Below, piece after piece: positions 25,386-34,337 of a stretch of 64,000 bases of DNA (position 1 is its first letter; each line of letters starts with the position of its first letter). This stretch comes from Candidatus Saccharimonadota bacterium (GTDB taxonomy: Bacteria > Patescibacteriota > Saccharimonadia > Saccharimonadales > Saccharimonadaceae): NCBI GenBank assembly GCA_905372835.1, contig CAJPQK010000001.1:434001-498000 (forward strand). Direction: 5' to 3'. The notes beneath the pieces were generated by a model that saw nothing but the letters and a program-made list of their open reading frames with translations, made no database searches and was not told the origin of the DNA. The position numbers and the translations under genes are program-made.

Positions 25386-27485
25386 TTACAAATTTTTATT
25401 CTGACTGTAAGACTCTAGTGCTTGGTCCATACGCTTTAATTGTGCCCATGGGTCATTATTAAACATTACGCATCGTATATCACCTGAAGTATCTGCGCCC
25501 AATGCCAACCATACTTCAGCTCGAGCCCTGTACTTATTCATAGTAGCTATTATTTGCAAGCTAGAAATAATGTCTTGCCCTGAGCGACCGCTCATATAAG
25601 TTACACCTCCCCAGGGCTGTCCATTATTTGTAATCTGTAATGAGAAATCATGTAGTTTACTGCCATCTTTCTTGACTTGAGAATTAACCATATTTATATA
25701 TTTCATTATATTGTCTACAACATCCCGAGGTATCGTCATGAGAAAGAAAACAATATCAGTTACTAAAGGATCGTTTAGCTGTTTGATGGTATCGACAAGT
25801 CTCTTGAAATCCCTGTTCTGCCAAGGATCAAATAAAGCATCTTTCTTTTTAGGCTTTGGCGTACCCATTTTCCTGTGGTAGTAGTCTGCATCGATAAGTT
25901 GACCAAAAGATTGGTCTAATGCAAGCATGTCAGAGTTTCTAGGCATAAATAGTCCGTTTCGCAGATGATATGCAAGGTGGATGATCTCATTTGATGATAT
26001 TATACCTTCATGATTTTCAAGACGTTGTTTAATATAAAAAGTAAACTCATATGGGTCTTTGAAATATTCAGCCATTAAGTCGAGATCAAACAGGCTTAGC
26101 TGCATTGGTGGTAATTGATCAACATCCACCAAAAATGCACGCATCTGATCCATTACTGCTGGATACGGCTCATTTGATACACACAATATATACGCGTGCT
26201 TTATGTTTTCTGGTGGCGTAACTTGCTTACCTGATTTATCAATTAACTTGTAAGACTCATTACCCAGAAGCACATCGCGGACTTTTATACCTTGCTCATA
26301 TGGGTCGATAACTGCCTTCTGAAAATCGGATTTAATAGCATCAACATCACCGTTGAGTGCGGCAGCTGTCATTTTTTTGCTTTTATTCTGGGCGATGATG
26401 ACTGTATTGCCGATAATTCCCATAACATCAATATCGGTCAAGTCTTTCTTTCCTTTAGTAATCTTTACAGCTTTATATGTATTTGCCTCACCAAAAATAA
26501 CTTTGAAATAATCATAGGTTATGTCTTCGGCCACCTCTCCAATATGTTTATTAACAGTATTGACATACTGCTCATCCTGACGCATCCAGTACAAAGGACT
26601 TTTATATATAGCCGATGCTAGTGCCATTGTGTTCGGGAAAAAGTAGATGTCGCTGCCTAGGTTAATAATCGGCTTGTAGGTGAATATATTTTCATCACCA
26701 GGCTCGTTGAAGGTCTCCGGCTGGTCGCCAAACGAACAACTAAATAGTTCAAGAAACGCCCGAATATCTTCTTTTGTAATACTTTTTTCTGTAGTCTGTA
26801 TGGTCTCAACAATAAGATCAAAAGGAAATGCCATTTCATCTATCGCACGTAATGACTTTACTTGTTCACCAGTAAGCGTTGAGCGGGCAAAATGCACACC
26901 ATTGAGCATACTCTTCAGGGCAAAGAATATACTTTTTGACTTTACAATATTAAACTTCGTATTGCTCTTAATCCAATCTTCGTCCCGAGCGTATAGCTTT
27001 TGTGCTATCTCAAATGGCTGTACGTCGTAAAAACCCGTATCACCATAAAAAGTGGTTTCTATAATCATTTCTTTACTACCAAAGATTTTTCGAAATTCTT
27101 TCTCTTTCTCTTCATCGCTCATAGTTTTAATTTGTTCTAGCGTATGTTTCATCATAGCTTTGCTAAAATCATACATATAGGTACAATGAAGCTCATCTAG
27201 CAGTGATCTGGTACGCTTGACTGTCTTCTCGATTTGATATTTATTAATATTATCGAAACTAACAGCCTTATTTTTGAGCATTAGCCCCATAAGAAGAGCT
27301 ACCTCGTTGACGTGTAGTCTCTCCCGCCAGTTCACATTGGCTGCATCATGTATGTCTATAAAGAAATCTCGTGAAATAATTTCCGCAAAAGCAAATATAT
27401 AGCCTTTCATTGCTACGAGCAACTTAATGTCGGATATAATTTTTTCTCGTGAACGTTTTCCTAATACCTTTTTACTGTTTTTCAT
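25386..27485 (-). CDS. AT-rich gene for an unknown 699-residue protein with nuclease-like motif
   Basis: The start at 27485 is chosen because TATAAT (27497-27492) ends 6 bases upstream; an in-frame extension to 27554 would cover the promoter. No family is recognised over the whole length. Residues about 345-400 carry an E...D...QxK pattern (HIGEVAEDITYDYF, TDIDVMGIIGNTVIIAQNKS), like the catalytic core of PD-(D/E)xK enzymes with Gln in place of Glu. Flanking regions are helical. The gene is visibly richer in A/T and uses more ATA/TTA-type codons than its neighbours, and it sits directly downstream of a tRNA cluster. Both suggest horizontal acquisition. A defence or nucleic-acid role is inference. 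Confidence 0.7.
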   Translation of the reverse strand: MKNSKKVLGKRSREKIISDIKLLVAMKGYIFAFAEIISRDFFIDIHDAANVNWRERLHVNEVALLMGLMLKNKAVSFDNINKYQIEKTVKRTRSLLDELHCTYMYDFSKAMMKHTLEQIKTMSDEEKEKEFRKIFGSKEMIIETTFYGDTGFYDVQPFEIAQKLYARDEDWIKSNTKFNIVKSKSIFFALKSMLNGVHFARSTLTGEQVKSLRAIDEMAFPFDLIVETIQTTEKSITKEDIRAFLELFSCSFGDQPETFNEPGDENIFTYKPIINLGSDIYFFPNTMALASAIYKSPLYWMRQDEQYVNTVNKHIGEVAEDITYDYFKVIFGEANTYKAVKITKGKKDLTDIDVMGIIGNTVIIAQNKSKKMTAAALNGDVDAIKSDFQKAVIDPYEQGIKVRDVLLGNESYKLIDKSGKQVTPPENIKHAYILCVSNEPYPAVMDQMRAFLVDVDQLPPMQLSLFDLDLMAEYFKDPYEFTFYIKQRLENHEGIISSNEIIHLAYHLRNGLFMPRNSDMLALDQSFGQLIDADYYHRKMGTPKPKKKDALFDPWQNRDFKRLVDTIKQLNDPLVTDIVFFLMTIPRDVVDNIMKYINMVNSQVKKDGSKLHDFSLQITNNGQPWGGVTYMSGRSGQDIISSLQIIATMNKYRARAEVWLALGADTSGDIRCVMFNNDPWAQLKRMDQALESYSQNKNL

Positions 27486-27634
27486 AAGCTTATTATACTC
27501 GCAAGAGCTGTCTGCACAATAATATGAGGGCATTGCCGAGGTAATTTTAAGCATAAGATAGCCTTAGTGCGTATTCTACATTTCTGCTAAGTTCGAGTCT
27601 GGAAAAAATGTGCCATCTCGCTTATACTTAAAAC

Positions 27635-29209
27635 ATGACTAAAGCGTGGCGTGATGTTGGATCGTTGTATCAGATTTATCCGCGAAGTTTCCGAGACTTG
27701 AACGGTGATGGGGTCGGAGACTTGAACGGCATTACGCTCAAGATGGACTATCTCAGTGATCTCGGCGTTGATGCCATTTGGATTTCGCCATTTTTCACGT
27801 CGCCCATGACTGACTTTGGCTATGACGTGGCGGATTATCAAAATGTTGATCCGGTATTTGGCGGTCTGGATGATTTTCGTATGTTGTTGGACGAAGCGCA
27901 TGCGCGCGATATCAAAGTGATGATTGATCTGGTGCCGTGTCATACGTCTGACCAGCATCCGTGGTTCGCTGAGTCGCGTTCTGACCGAGATAATCCCAAG
28001 CGGGATTGGTATGTCTGGCGAGACGGTAACGACGGGCATGAGCCGAACAATTGGGTCAGTTTGGCCGGTGGCAAGTCATGGACGTTTGATGCTGATTCTG
28101 GTCAGTACTATTTGCACTCATTTTTACCAACCCAGCCAGATCTCAACTGGGACAATCCTGAAGTGCGCCTAGCCATCAAAGATGTGGTGCGATTTTGGTT
28201 TGATATGGGCGTGGACGGTATGCGCGTGGACGCCATCTGGGGGATTTCTAAAGATCCAGAGCTGCGTGATGATAGCGTGAACTATGATTTTCATGGCGAT
28301 TCTGACAGTTACGGTGCCTACATTCACGACCATTGCAAACACGGGCCACATTTTCAGGAGTATTTGCACGAGCTGGTGAGTATTTGCGATGAATATGAGG
28401 ATAAGCAGATGGTATTTGAGTTCTATCCAGATGAGCGTCTTGGCGACATTTGGCAACAATATCATGACGTCATCCACGTTCATCCAAAAGCCACGGCCTT
28501 TTTTATGGAACATCGGCAAAATGACTGGCATGGTGAGCATACCGGCTGGAATATCATGAACTATTTGGAAGCGGCAGGGGAGAATATACCGTTCTTTTGC
28601 ATTGGCAACCACGATCAGCCGCGTGTGACGTCCCGTCTAGGTTTGCCGCGGTCCCGTGCGCTGCAGTTTCTCAACCTGCTGTGTCCAGGTGTTAGCGTGA
28701 TGTACTATGGCGATGAGATCGGCATGGAAGACGTTGATTTGACGCAGCATGATGCGCAAGATGGCTTTCACCATTCACTTCAGGATGATCGCAACCGTGC
28801 GCGTACGCCCATGCAATGGAATAGTTCTCGCTATGCCGGGTTTGCCAATGTGCTGCCGTGGTTGCCGGTGCATCCTAACCGCAAGCAAGTCAATGTCGCC
28901 AAAGAGACGAAAGACCCAAGTTCGCTGCTATGGTTGTGCCGGAAATTATTGGAGCTGCGTCATGAGCTGCCGATTTTACGCCACGGTACCATGGAAAAGC
29001 TAGACACTGGTAACGGCTTTATCTTAGGATTTCGCCGCCAGCTTGACGGTCAACGAGTGCAGATATACATTAACTTTGCGGACTCAGCACAAACGGTGTG
29101 GTTGCCGGAGTCTGGCCGTGTCATCATTGGTACCAACCCAGATATTCGTGTAGACGGTGACGTATTGCAACTGCCTGGTTATGGTGGTGTATTGATTGAC
29201 ATAAAGTAG
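27635..29209 (+). CDS. GH13 alpha-glucosidase (oligo-1,6-glucosidase-like)
   Basis: 524 residues, near the usual length. It hydrolyses terminal alpha-glucosidic bonds of malto- or isomalto-oligosaccharides. Visible are YQIYPRSFRDLNGDGVGDL, GVDAIWISPFFTSPMTDFGY, the nucleophile motif GMRVDAIW, the acid/base Glu in MVFEFYPDER, and GNHDQPRV for the transition-state Asp. No signal peptide, so it acts in the cytosol on imported sugars. TATACT (27623-27628) ends 6 bases before the ATG (leaderless). A trehalase lies about 3 kb downstream. Confidence 0.93.
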   Translation: MTKAWRDVGSLYQIYPRSFRDLNGDGVGDLNGITLKMDYLSDLGVDAIWISPFFTSPMTDFGYDVADYQNVDPVFGGLDDFRMLLDEAHARDIKVMIDLVPCHTSDQHPWFAESRSDRDNPKRDWYVWRDGNDGHEPNNWVSLAGGKSWTFDADSGQYYLHSFLPTQPDLNWDNPEVRLAIKDVVRFWFDMGVDGMRVDAIWGISKDPELRDDSVNYDFHGDSDSYGAYIHDHCKHGPHFQEYLHELVSICDEYEDKQMVFEFYPDERLGDIWQQYHDVIHVHPKATAFFMEHRQNDWHGEHTGWNIMNYLEAAGENIPFFCIGNHDQPRVTSRLGLPRSRALQFLNLLCPGVSVMYYGDEIGMEDVDLTQHDAQDGFHHSLQDDRNRARTPMQWNSSRYAGFANVLPWLPVHPNRKQVNVAKETKDPSSLLWLCRKLLELRHELPILRHGTMEKLDTGNGFILGFRRQLDGQRVQIYINFADSAQTVWLPESGRVIIGTNPDIRVDGDVLQLPGYGGVLIDIK

Positions 29210-29229
29210 CCCCGCCTGATGACGGGGCT
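29208..29229. terminator. Terminator between GH13 gene and phosphoesterase gene
   Basis: AGCCCCG / CGGGGCT stem, overlapping the GH13 stop codon. The T-rich flank on the forward side is short, so it may serve both convergent genes. Confidence 0.55.
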
Positions 29230-29251
29230 CATGATTTGTTTGCTGTGTTTG

Positions 29252-30796
29252 TTATGGATTAACAAAGTTCATGCCTGAGTACGATACGTCGTATTGGTCG
29301 TAGTTTGGCAATGTTGCGTTTGGATATTTTGCTTTGTAGGCATCGCGAATTGAAGCGGCCTGAATGTCGGATGTCACCGTGTTGTTGATGGTGTCGACCG
29401 TCAGAATCCTGGTTGGGTTGTAGTCATTTGAGTGGAATGCGCCCAAGAATGATGCAACCTTGTTACCGTGCTTGCCTGTGTCAACGCGGCTGGCTGCCTG
29501 TCCGACATGTCCTGAGAAGGCCATGCGGATGTTTGGATATGCCAAGATCAAATTGTCGTAGACATAGCGTGGGGTTTGTTTGCCAGTGCCGTATCCAGCG
29601 CTAGTACCGATTGAGCCATCAGCGTTCAGTAGCGAGTGACTCAGGACGATAACGTTGTGCTTTGGATGTGAGGCTACGACGTTCTTCGCCCAATTGACCG
29701 CCTCAGCACGTGGCCAAAGCTCAAGTGTCAAGACAAGCCATTGTTTACCTTCAGCGGTGAAGGTTTTGTAGGCGTTGTCAACTTTGCCATTTTCAAACAT
29801 TTGGTTAGCTGACAGCTTTTGGCGAGCAGCGGAGAAGTACCGGTTGAATACCGTGGTATCTCGTGCCCATTCGTTAGTGTGTCGCCAGTCACAAGCGCCA
29901 CCGCCGCCACAAACAGCCTTTGTGTCGTGGTTACCGATGGTGGTCAAGTAAGGAATGTTTGCCTGGTCAATAGTCTTGAATGCGTTGGACGCAACGATGT
30001 ATTGATCTGGTTTATCAATACCTTCATGTCCACCAGAAGTAACCATGTCACCCGTGTGAGCCAAGAAGCGGATGTCGTATTTTTCCTTATTTTTCACGGT
30101 CCAGTTGGTGCGGGCAGCGAATTGATTGCCCGACCATTGGAAAACTTCCTGCTGCGTGTCAGGATAGACCGCGATGGAGAATTTGCCATCTTTGACTGGG
30201 TCGACATTGCCGTTGCCATTACCATTGTTGTTCTGGACTGGTTTGACGTAGAACCACTCTCGGCTCTCCTGGATATAGCCAGCTTTCTGAAGCTCTTGTC
30301 GATCTTTGGCAGTGACTTGGCGGAAATTAAAATGCTTGTACCGCATGCGGTAAACCATCTCTGCACCATCTTTCAGCTCAGCTTGCGCGTAAAAGGCGAT
30401 TCCTTTGCAGGTGAATCCGTACTTTTTACAAGCATTGTCAGCCTCATTTTTATTGACCGTCAAAAGACTTGTGTAGTTTCCGTCTTTCAACGTTGCGTCA
30501 GCGCGGTACACTGGCGTCAAACCGCTACCTGCAGTTGTTGACACCATAAAAATAGGGCGCACTGTCGTGAAGCCATGTTTGGCTGCTTGTTGAATTTCTG
30601 TTTGAGACGTTGTGACAAAGCTGTGTGGCTTGCCAGGCCTGGACACTTCATACGCAGTTGCGTTGAGCGCTGGGCTGGCGGCTTTGGCGTTTGATGAAGT
30701 TGCAATTGGCCACGCAATTGCCGCGACCGCAACAAGTGCAAATACTAAACTTGCTGTAAAAGCACTCAGACGACGTTTGATCGTGATATGTTTCAC
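29252..30796 (-). CDS. Exported calcineurin-like phosphoesterase with N-terminal DUF5648-like domain
   Basis: 514 residues, GTG start with GAGGAGGG upstream. A basic N-terminus and hydrophobic helix (about 12-32) form a signal peptide. Residues about 50-200 resemble the surface repeat domain DUF5648 (FVTTSQTEIQQAAKHG, CKGIAFYAQAELKDGAEMVY). A Gly/Asn linker leads to a metallophosphoesterase domain with YPDTQ, AHTGDMVTSGG, TIGNHDT, VLSHSLL and a final GHVG. Paired Cys residues flank the GNHDT loop. It probably hydrolyses phosphate esters at the cell surface; the substrate is unknown. Confidence 0.85.
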   Translation of the reverse strand: MKHITIKRRLSAFTASLVFALVAVAAIAWPIATSSNAKAASPALNATAYEVSRPGKPHSFVTTSQTEIQQAAKHGFTTVRPIFMVSTTAGSGLTPVYRADATLKDGNYTSLLTVNKNEADNACKKYGFTCKGIAFYAQAELKDGAEMVYRMRYKHFNFRQVTAKDRQELQKAGYIQESREWFYVKPVQNNNGNGNGNVDPVKDGKFSIAVYPDTQQEVFQWSGNQFAARTNWTVKNKEKYDIRFLAHTGDMVTSGGHEGIDKPDQYIVASNAFKTIDQANIPYLTTIGNHDTKAVCGGGGACDWRHTNEWARDTTVFNRYFSAARQKLSANQMFENGKVDNAYKTFTAEGKQWLVLTLELWPRAEAVNWAKNVVASHPKHNVIVLSHSLLNADGSIGTSAGYGTGKQTPRYVYDNLILAYPNIRMAFSGHVGQAASRVDTGKHGNKVASFLGAFHSNDYNPTRILTVDTINNTVTSDIQAASIRDAYKAKYPNATLPNYDQYDVSYSGMNFVNP

Positions 30797-30875
30797 TTAC
30801 CCTCCTCGTTTAACTGATACCATTAACCATTTTACTATATAGAGCGGGAGGATGCGAATGCGGTATAATAAATAT

Positions 30876-32048
30876 ATGAATCGACGACCCCTGGCCGAGC
30901 AGATGCGGCCGCAGAAATTGGATGAGGTGATCGGACAGAGCCATTTGCTGGGCGAGGGTGAGCTGCTCCGCCAAATTGTGAGGCGCGCTGAGCCGGTCAG
31001 TTTGATTTTGTGGGGGCCACCGGGGACGGGCAAGACGACCTTGGCACGGATTATCGCCCGCGAAGTTAATGCTGAATTTGTCGAGTTGTCGGCGGTGACT
31101 AGTGGCAAGAAAGATGTCGAACGGGTAATTGAACACGCCAGGCAAAACTGGAATTTGGGCTTGAGAACGATTTTGTTTGTCGATGAAATCCATCGCTTTA
31201 ACAAGGCGCAGCAAGATGCGTTCTTGCCGCACGTCGAGAGCGGGCTGATTACTTTGATTGGCGCGACCACTGAGAACCCGAGCTTTGAGGTGATCACGCC
31301 GCTGCTCAGCCGGACGCGGGTGCTGGTGCTCCGTCAACTGACCAAAGATGAAATTGTACTAGTGTTGAAGCGAGCGCTGAAGACTTTGAAACAAACCAAG
31401 CGGGTGTCACCCAAAGCTTTGGATTATCTGGCGGAATTGGCGGACGGCGACGCGCGGGTGGCGCTGGGTAATTTGGAGTTAGCGCTGAGCTTTGGTGAAA
31501 AAGTCACGCCAGAGGTCGTCAAGGCAGCGGCTCAGCGGCGTTTGCCTGGCTATGACAAAAAGGGCGATGCGCATTATGACGTCATCTCGGCGTTCATCAA
31601 GTCGCTGCGTGGTAGTGATGTGACAGCTGCGGCGTATTATTTAGCTCGGATGATTGATGCTGGCGAAGACTCGAAATTCATCGCGCGGCGGATGGTGGTT
31701 TTCGCCTCAGAAGACATTGGCCTGGCGGGTAACGGCGCGTTGAGTCTGGCGGTCGCCACCTTTGAAGCAGTTGAGCGCGTCGGGCTGCCTGAAGCCAAAT
31801 ACAATCTATTTCACTGTGCTATCGCTCTGGCTCGCAGTCAGAAGTCGCGCGAGACCACTGATGCGATGAACGATGCCTTTGCTTTGGCGCGTCAATATCC
31901 CAACTCGCCCGTGCCGCTCCACCTTCGCAACGCTTCGACCAAGCTGATGAAAGATCTGGGCTACGGTAAAGACTACAAATGGCAGGCTGGTTTTCAGCAT
32001 GAAAAGGGATTTCTCCCAGAAGACATTCCGCGTCCAACCAAGAATTAG
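30876..32048 (+). CDS. rarA: Replication-associated recombination ATPase RarA (MgsA)
   Basis: 390 residues. RarA is a AAA+ clamp-loader-like protein acting at stalled forks. Visible are RPLAEQMRPQKLDEVIGQ, Walker A WGPPGTGKTTLARI, Walker B TILFVDEIHRFNKAQQD, sensor IGATTENPSFE and the C-terminal tetramerisation region (FASEDIGLAGNGAL). The ATG at 30876 is preceded by TATAAT (30864-30869) with 6 bases between, so the eight extra residues possible upstream are rejected. It converges on the trehalase gene with one base between stops. Confidence 0.96.
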   Translation: MNRRPLAEQMRPQKLDEVIGQSHLLGEGELLRQIVRRAEPVSLILWGPPGTGKTTLARIIAREVNAEFVELSAVTSGKKDVERVIEHARQNWNLGLRTILFVDEIHRFNKAQQDAFLPHVESGLITLIGATTENPSFEVITPLLSRTRVLVLRQLTKDEIVLVLKRALKTLKQTKRVSPKALDYLAELADGDARVALGNLELALSFGEKVTPEVVKAAAQRRLPGYDKKGDAHYDVISAFIKSLRGSDVTAAAYYLARMIDAGEDSKFIARRMVVFASEDIGLAGNGALSLAVATFEAVERVGLPEAKYNLFHCAIALARSQKSRETTDAMNDAFALARQYPNSPVPLHLRNASTKLMKDLGYGKDYKWQAGFQHEKGFLPEDIPRPTKN

Positions 32049-32049
32049 C

Positions 32050-33648
32050 CTACTTTGGGCAGCGCTCATCAAACCGATCATACAGCGCCGCATATACGCC
32101 ATTGGTCCAGCCAAAGCCGTCTTGCAACGGATATTCGCCACCACCGCCGATGTGTGATTCGCTGTCAACGTCATATTTCTCGATCATCTTGCCTTTGTCG
32201 GCAAAGACGCGCTCTGTCGAGGCTAGCCAGCGTTTTCTAATTTCTTCCGCTAATTCATCAAGTCCGTACCGCTTCAAGCCACAAACCGCCACCCATTGCA
32301 GTGGTGCCCAGCCGTTTGGCGCGTCCCATTGCTGACCATTGTCAACCAGCGTCATCCGAAGCCCGCCATCGCGCAAAAACTCGCGCTGTAACATTTCAGC
32401 CACGTGCTCGGCTTGTTTCTTGGTGGCAACGCCATTGTAGAGCGGGAAGACGCCAGCCAGCGTCGCGTGTGGCATCTGTCGACCAGTGCGGAAATTATAA
32501 TCGTAGAAAAATCCAGTCGCTTCGTTCCAGCAGTACGTCCTGATGGCTTCCGCGCGCTTTTCGGCAGCCTGAATGAACTTTTTGCGCAGCGCTTTTTGTT
32601 TCAAGATACCGTAACACTGAGCGATAGTCATTTCTAGGTCATACAGCAAGCAGTTGAGATCCACCGGCACAATGTCTGTCGTCTGGATGGTTTCAATACA
32701 GCACGCCTCGCCAAACCAACGTGAACTGAAATCCCAGCCACTCTCTGCGCCAGCTCGCAAGTCCAGGTAAATCTTTGCTTTGTTGGCATTGGGGCTTTTC
32801 TGAGCCGTCTCGATGTCTTCGCGGCGGCTTTCTGGACGTGGTGTATTTTTATTGTCAAAGTAGCGGTTCAGAACGGTGCCATTTGGCATTTTTACCACTC
32901 GTCCAGTGGCGATTTGATCAGCACTGTCGAGCTGCTTATGTCCTTTCATCCAGAATTTATACTCTGTTAATAGCAGCGGGAAATATTCCAATAGTACCAA
33001 GCTCGAGCCACCGACTTTCCGTGGACGCATCGCCAACAACTTCACCATGGCAGAGAAAAATGGCGGCTGACTGCGACTCAGAAAGTATGTTCGATTGGCG
33101 GTTGGGATATAGCCAAACCGCTGGATCATATAGGAATAGTTCTTCATCATACCGTTGATCAATTCCCATTGGTTATCAACGGCCAAACCCAGCATGATGA
33201 AGTAGGTGTCCCAGTAAAATTGCTCCGAAAAACGTCCACCGGGCACGATGTAGTCGTACGGCAGAGGGATGAGCGAGCCCGACGCTTTGTGGGCCTGACG
33301 CCTCAGCTGTGGCCACAGCTGCGTGACATGCTGGCGCGCTGATTCGGCTGGCTGAGGCACGTGACCTGCATGCGACGGATTAAAATCATAAAAATGTTGA
33401 TTGACAAATTCTTGCAGATTGAAGTCTGGTTTTTTGGACGCTTCCAAATATTCTCGCTGAATGCGTCGCCAGCGCTTTTTTGGCACCACATCGACAAATG
33501 TCTTGCCGTCTTGGTAAATTTGCTGCGCTTGGACCTCGTGAAATAGATGCCCGAATAATTCGTCAGGATCTTTACGATTGATGGGTGTGATGCGCTGGCT
33601 AGTGCGCACCAAAGAGCGTTTAAATTGGTCAACATTTTTCTTTATCAT
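32050..33648 (-). CDS. Trehalase, GH37
   Basis: 532 residues. It splits trehalose into two glucose units. Both family signatures are present: PGGRFSEQFYWDTYF and QWDAPNGWAPLQ. AESGWDFSSRW and GGGGEYPLQDGFGWTNG carry the catalytic acid and base of the family. No signal peptide from this start, so cytosolic. The start at 33648 is chosen because TATAGT (33660-33655) ends 6 bases upstream; the 37-residue extension would run through the promoter. Trehalose is abundant in actinobacteria, so a host-derived substrate is plausible (inference). Confidence 0.94.
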   Translation of the reverse strand: MIKKNVDQFKRSLVRTSQRITPINRKDPDELFGHLFHEVQAQQIYQDGKTFVDVVPKKRWRRIQREYLEASKKPDFNLQEFVNQHFYDFNPSHAGHVPQPAESARQHVTQLWPQLRRQAHKASGSLIPLPYDYIVPGGRFSEQFYWDTYFIMLGLAVDNQWELINGMMKNYSYMIQRFGYIPTANRTYFLSRSQPPFFSAMVKLLAMRPRKVGGSSLVLLEYFPLLLTEYKFWMKGHKQLDSADQIATGRVVKMPNGTVLNRYFDNKNTPRPESRREDIETAQKSPNANKAKIYLDLRAGAESGWDFSSRWFGEACCIETIQTTDIVPVDLNCLLYDLEMTIAQCYGILKQKALRKKFIQAAEKRAEAIRTYCWNEATGFFYDYNFRTGRQMPHATLAGVFPLYNGVATKKQAEHVAEMLQREFLRDGGLRMTLVDNGQQWDAPNGWAPLQWVAVCGLKRYGLDELAEEIRKRWLASTERVFADKGKMIEKYDVDSESHIGGGGEYPLQDGFGWTNGVYAALYDRFDERCPK

Positions 33649-33718
33649 ACTTTTACTATAACTGGTTGCGGTGGTATAATCTAGAGTAGATATTTTCATA
33701 AGGAGAATGTAAATCATT

Positions 33719-34270
33719 ATGGCAACAACATCACAGGAAAAAACAACAGAAACTCCCAAAGTTACAGAAGCTCATGTCTCTGAGCAAACCACGCAAGAAA
33801 ACACCAATCAACAATATTTTGCACAGCCGTCAGCTGCTCCCGTGCAGTATGTTGTGATGGCAAACTCCCTGAAGGGTGTCAAAGGCTGGTTGGCATTTTT
33901 GACAGTGCTAATGGGCTTTGGTGGTATCATCTATACACTGATGTTCTTCGGTGCCGTGCTAAGATTGAGCAGTCCTGAAGGTGCTGTGTCGATCATCTTT
34001 GCGCCAATCATTGCTATTCTATCCTTTACCACTGTCGTGTTGATTAGCCTGCAGAAAAAAGTTGGCCGCTATCTGGCCATTGCCGCATACATGACGTCTG
34101 CGACGTATTTTACCTTGCTTCAGATTGTCATTGCCTCAATGCGCAAAGATTCTGATGCAGAACGAATTGTTGGCACCATCGGTGGAGTATTTATCTATTT
34201 CATCGTTGCTGGACTACTGTCGCTATACTTTGTGGTTTCAAAGCGTGTCAAAGAAACCTTGGTTGACTAA
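33719..34270 (+). CDS. Four-helix membrane protein, DUF2569-like
   Basis: 183 residues. The N-terminal 45 residues are Thr/Gln/Glu-rich and disordered, followed by SLKGVKGWLAFLTVLMGFG, the usual opening of DUF2569 membrane proteins. Four hydrophobic segments follow (about 58-82, 92-110, 118-140, 155-175), then SKRVKETL at the end. Function unknown. The promoter GGTATAAT is about 40 bases upstream, divergent from the trehalase promoter. AAGGAG lies about 12 bases before the ATG. Confidence 0.75.
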   Translation: MATTSQEKTTETPKVTEAHVSEQTTQENTNQQYFAQPSAAPVQYVVMANSLKGVKGWLAFLTVLMGFGGIIYTLMFFGAVLRLSSPEGAVSIIFAPIIAILSFTTVVLISLQKKVGRYLAIAAYMTSATYFTLLQIVIASMRKDSDAERIVGTIGGVFIYFIVAGLLSLYFVVSKRVKETLVD

Positions 34271-34290
34271 TTTTGGTTTACTCCATCCAC

Positions 34291-34320
34291 GAAAATCGCC
34301 CTCAGCTTGGGGCGATTTTC
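34291..34320. terminator. Strong bidirectional terminator
   Basis: GAAAATCGCCC (34291-34301) pairs perfectly with GGGCGATTTTC (34310-34320). A/T runs on both sides let it serve both the membrane protein gene and typA. Confidence 0.85.
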
Positions 34321-34337
34321 ATAGGTAAGGAGCGGGG

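Noticed and set aside
29819..30541. 240-residue forward ORF antisense to the phosphoesterase gene
   Set aside because: The reverse strand has a complete, recognisable protein; the forward product has no domain or initiation signal.
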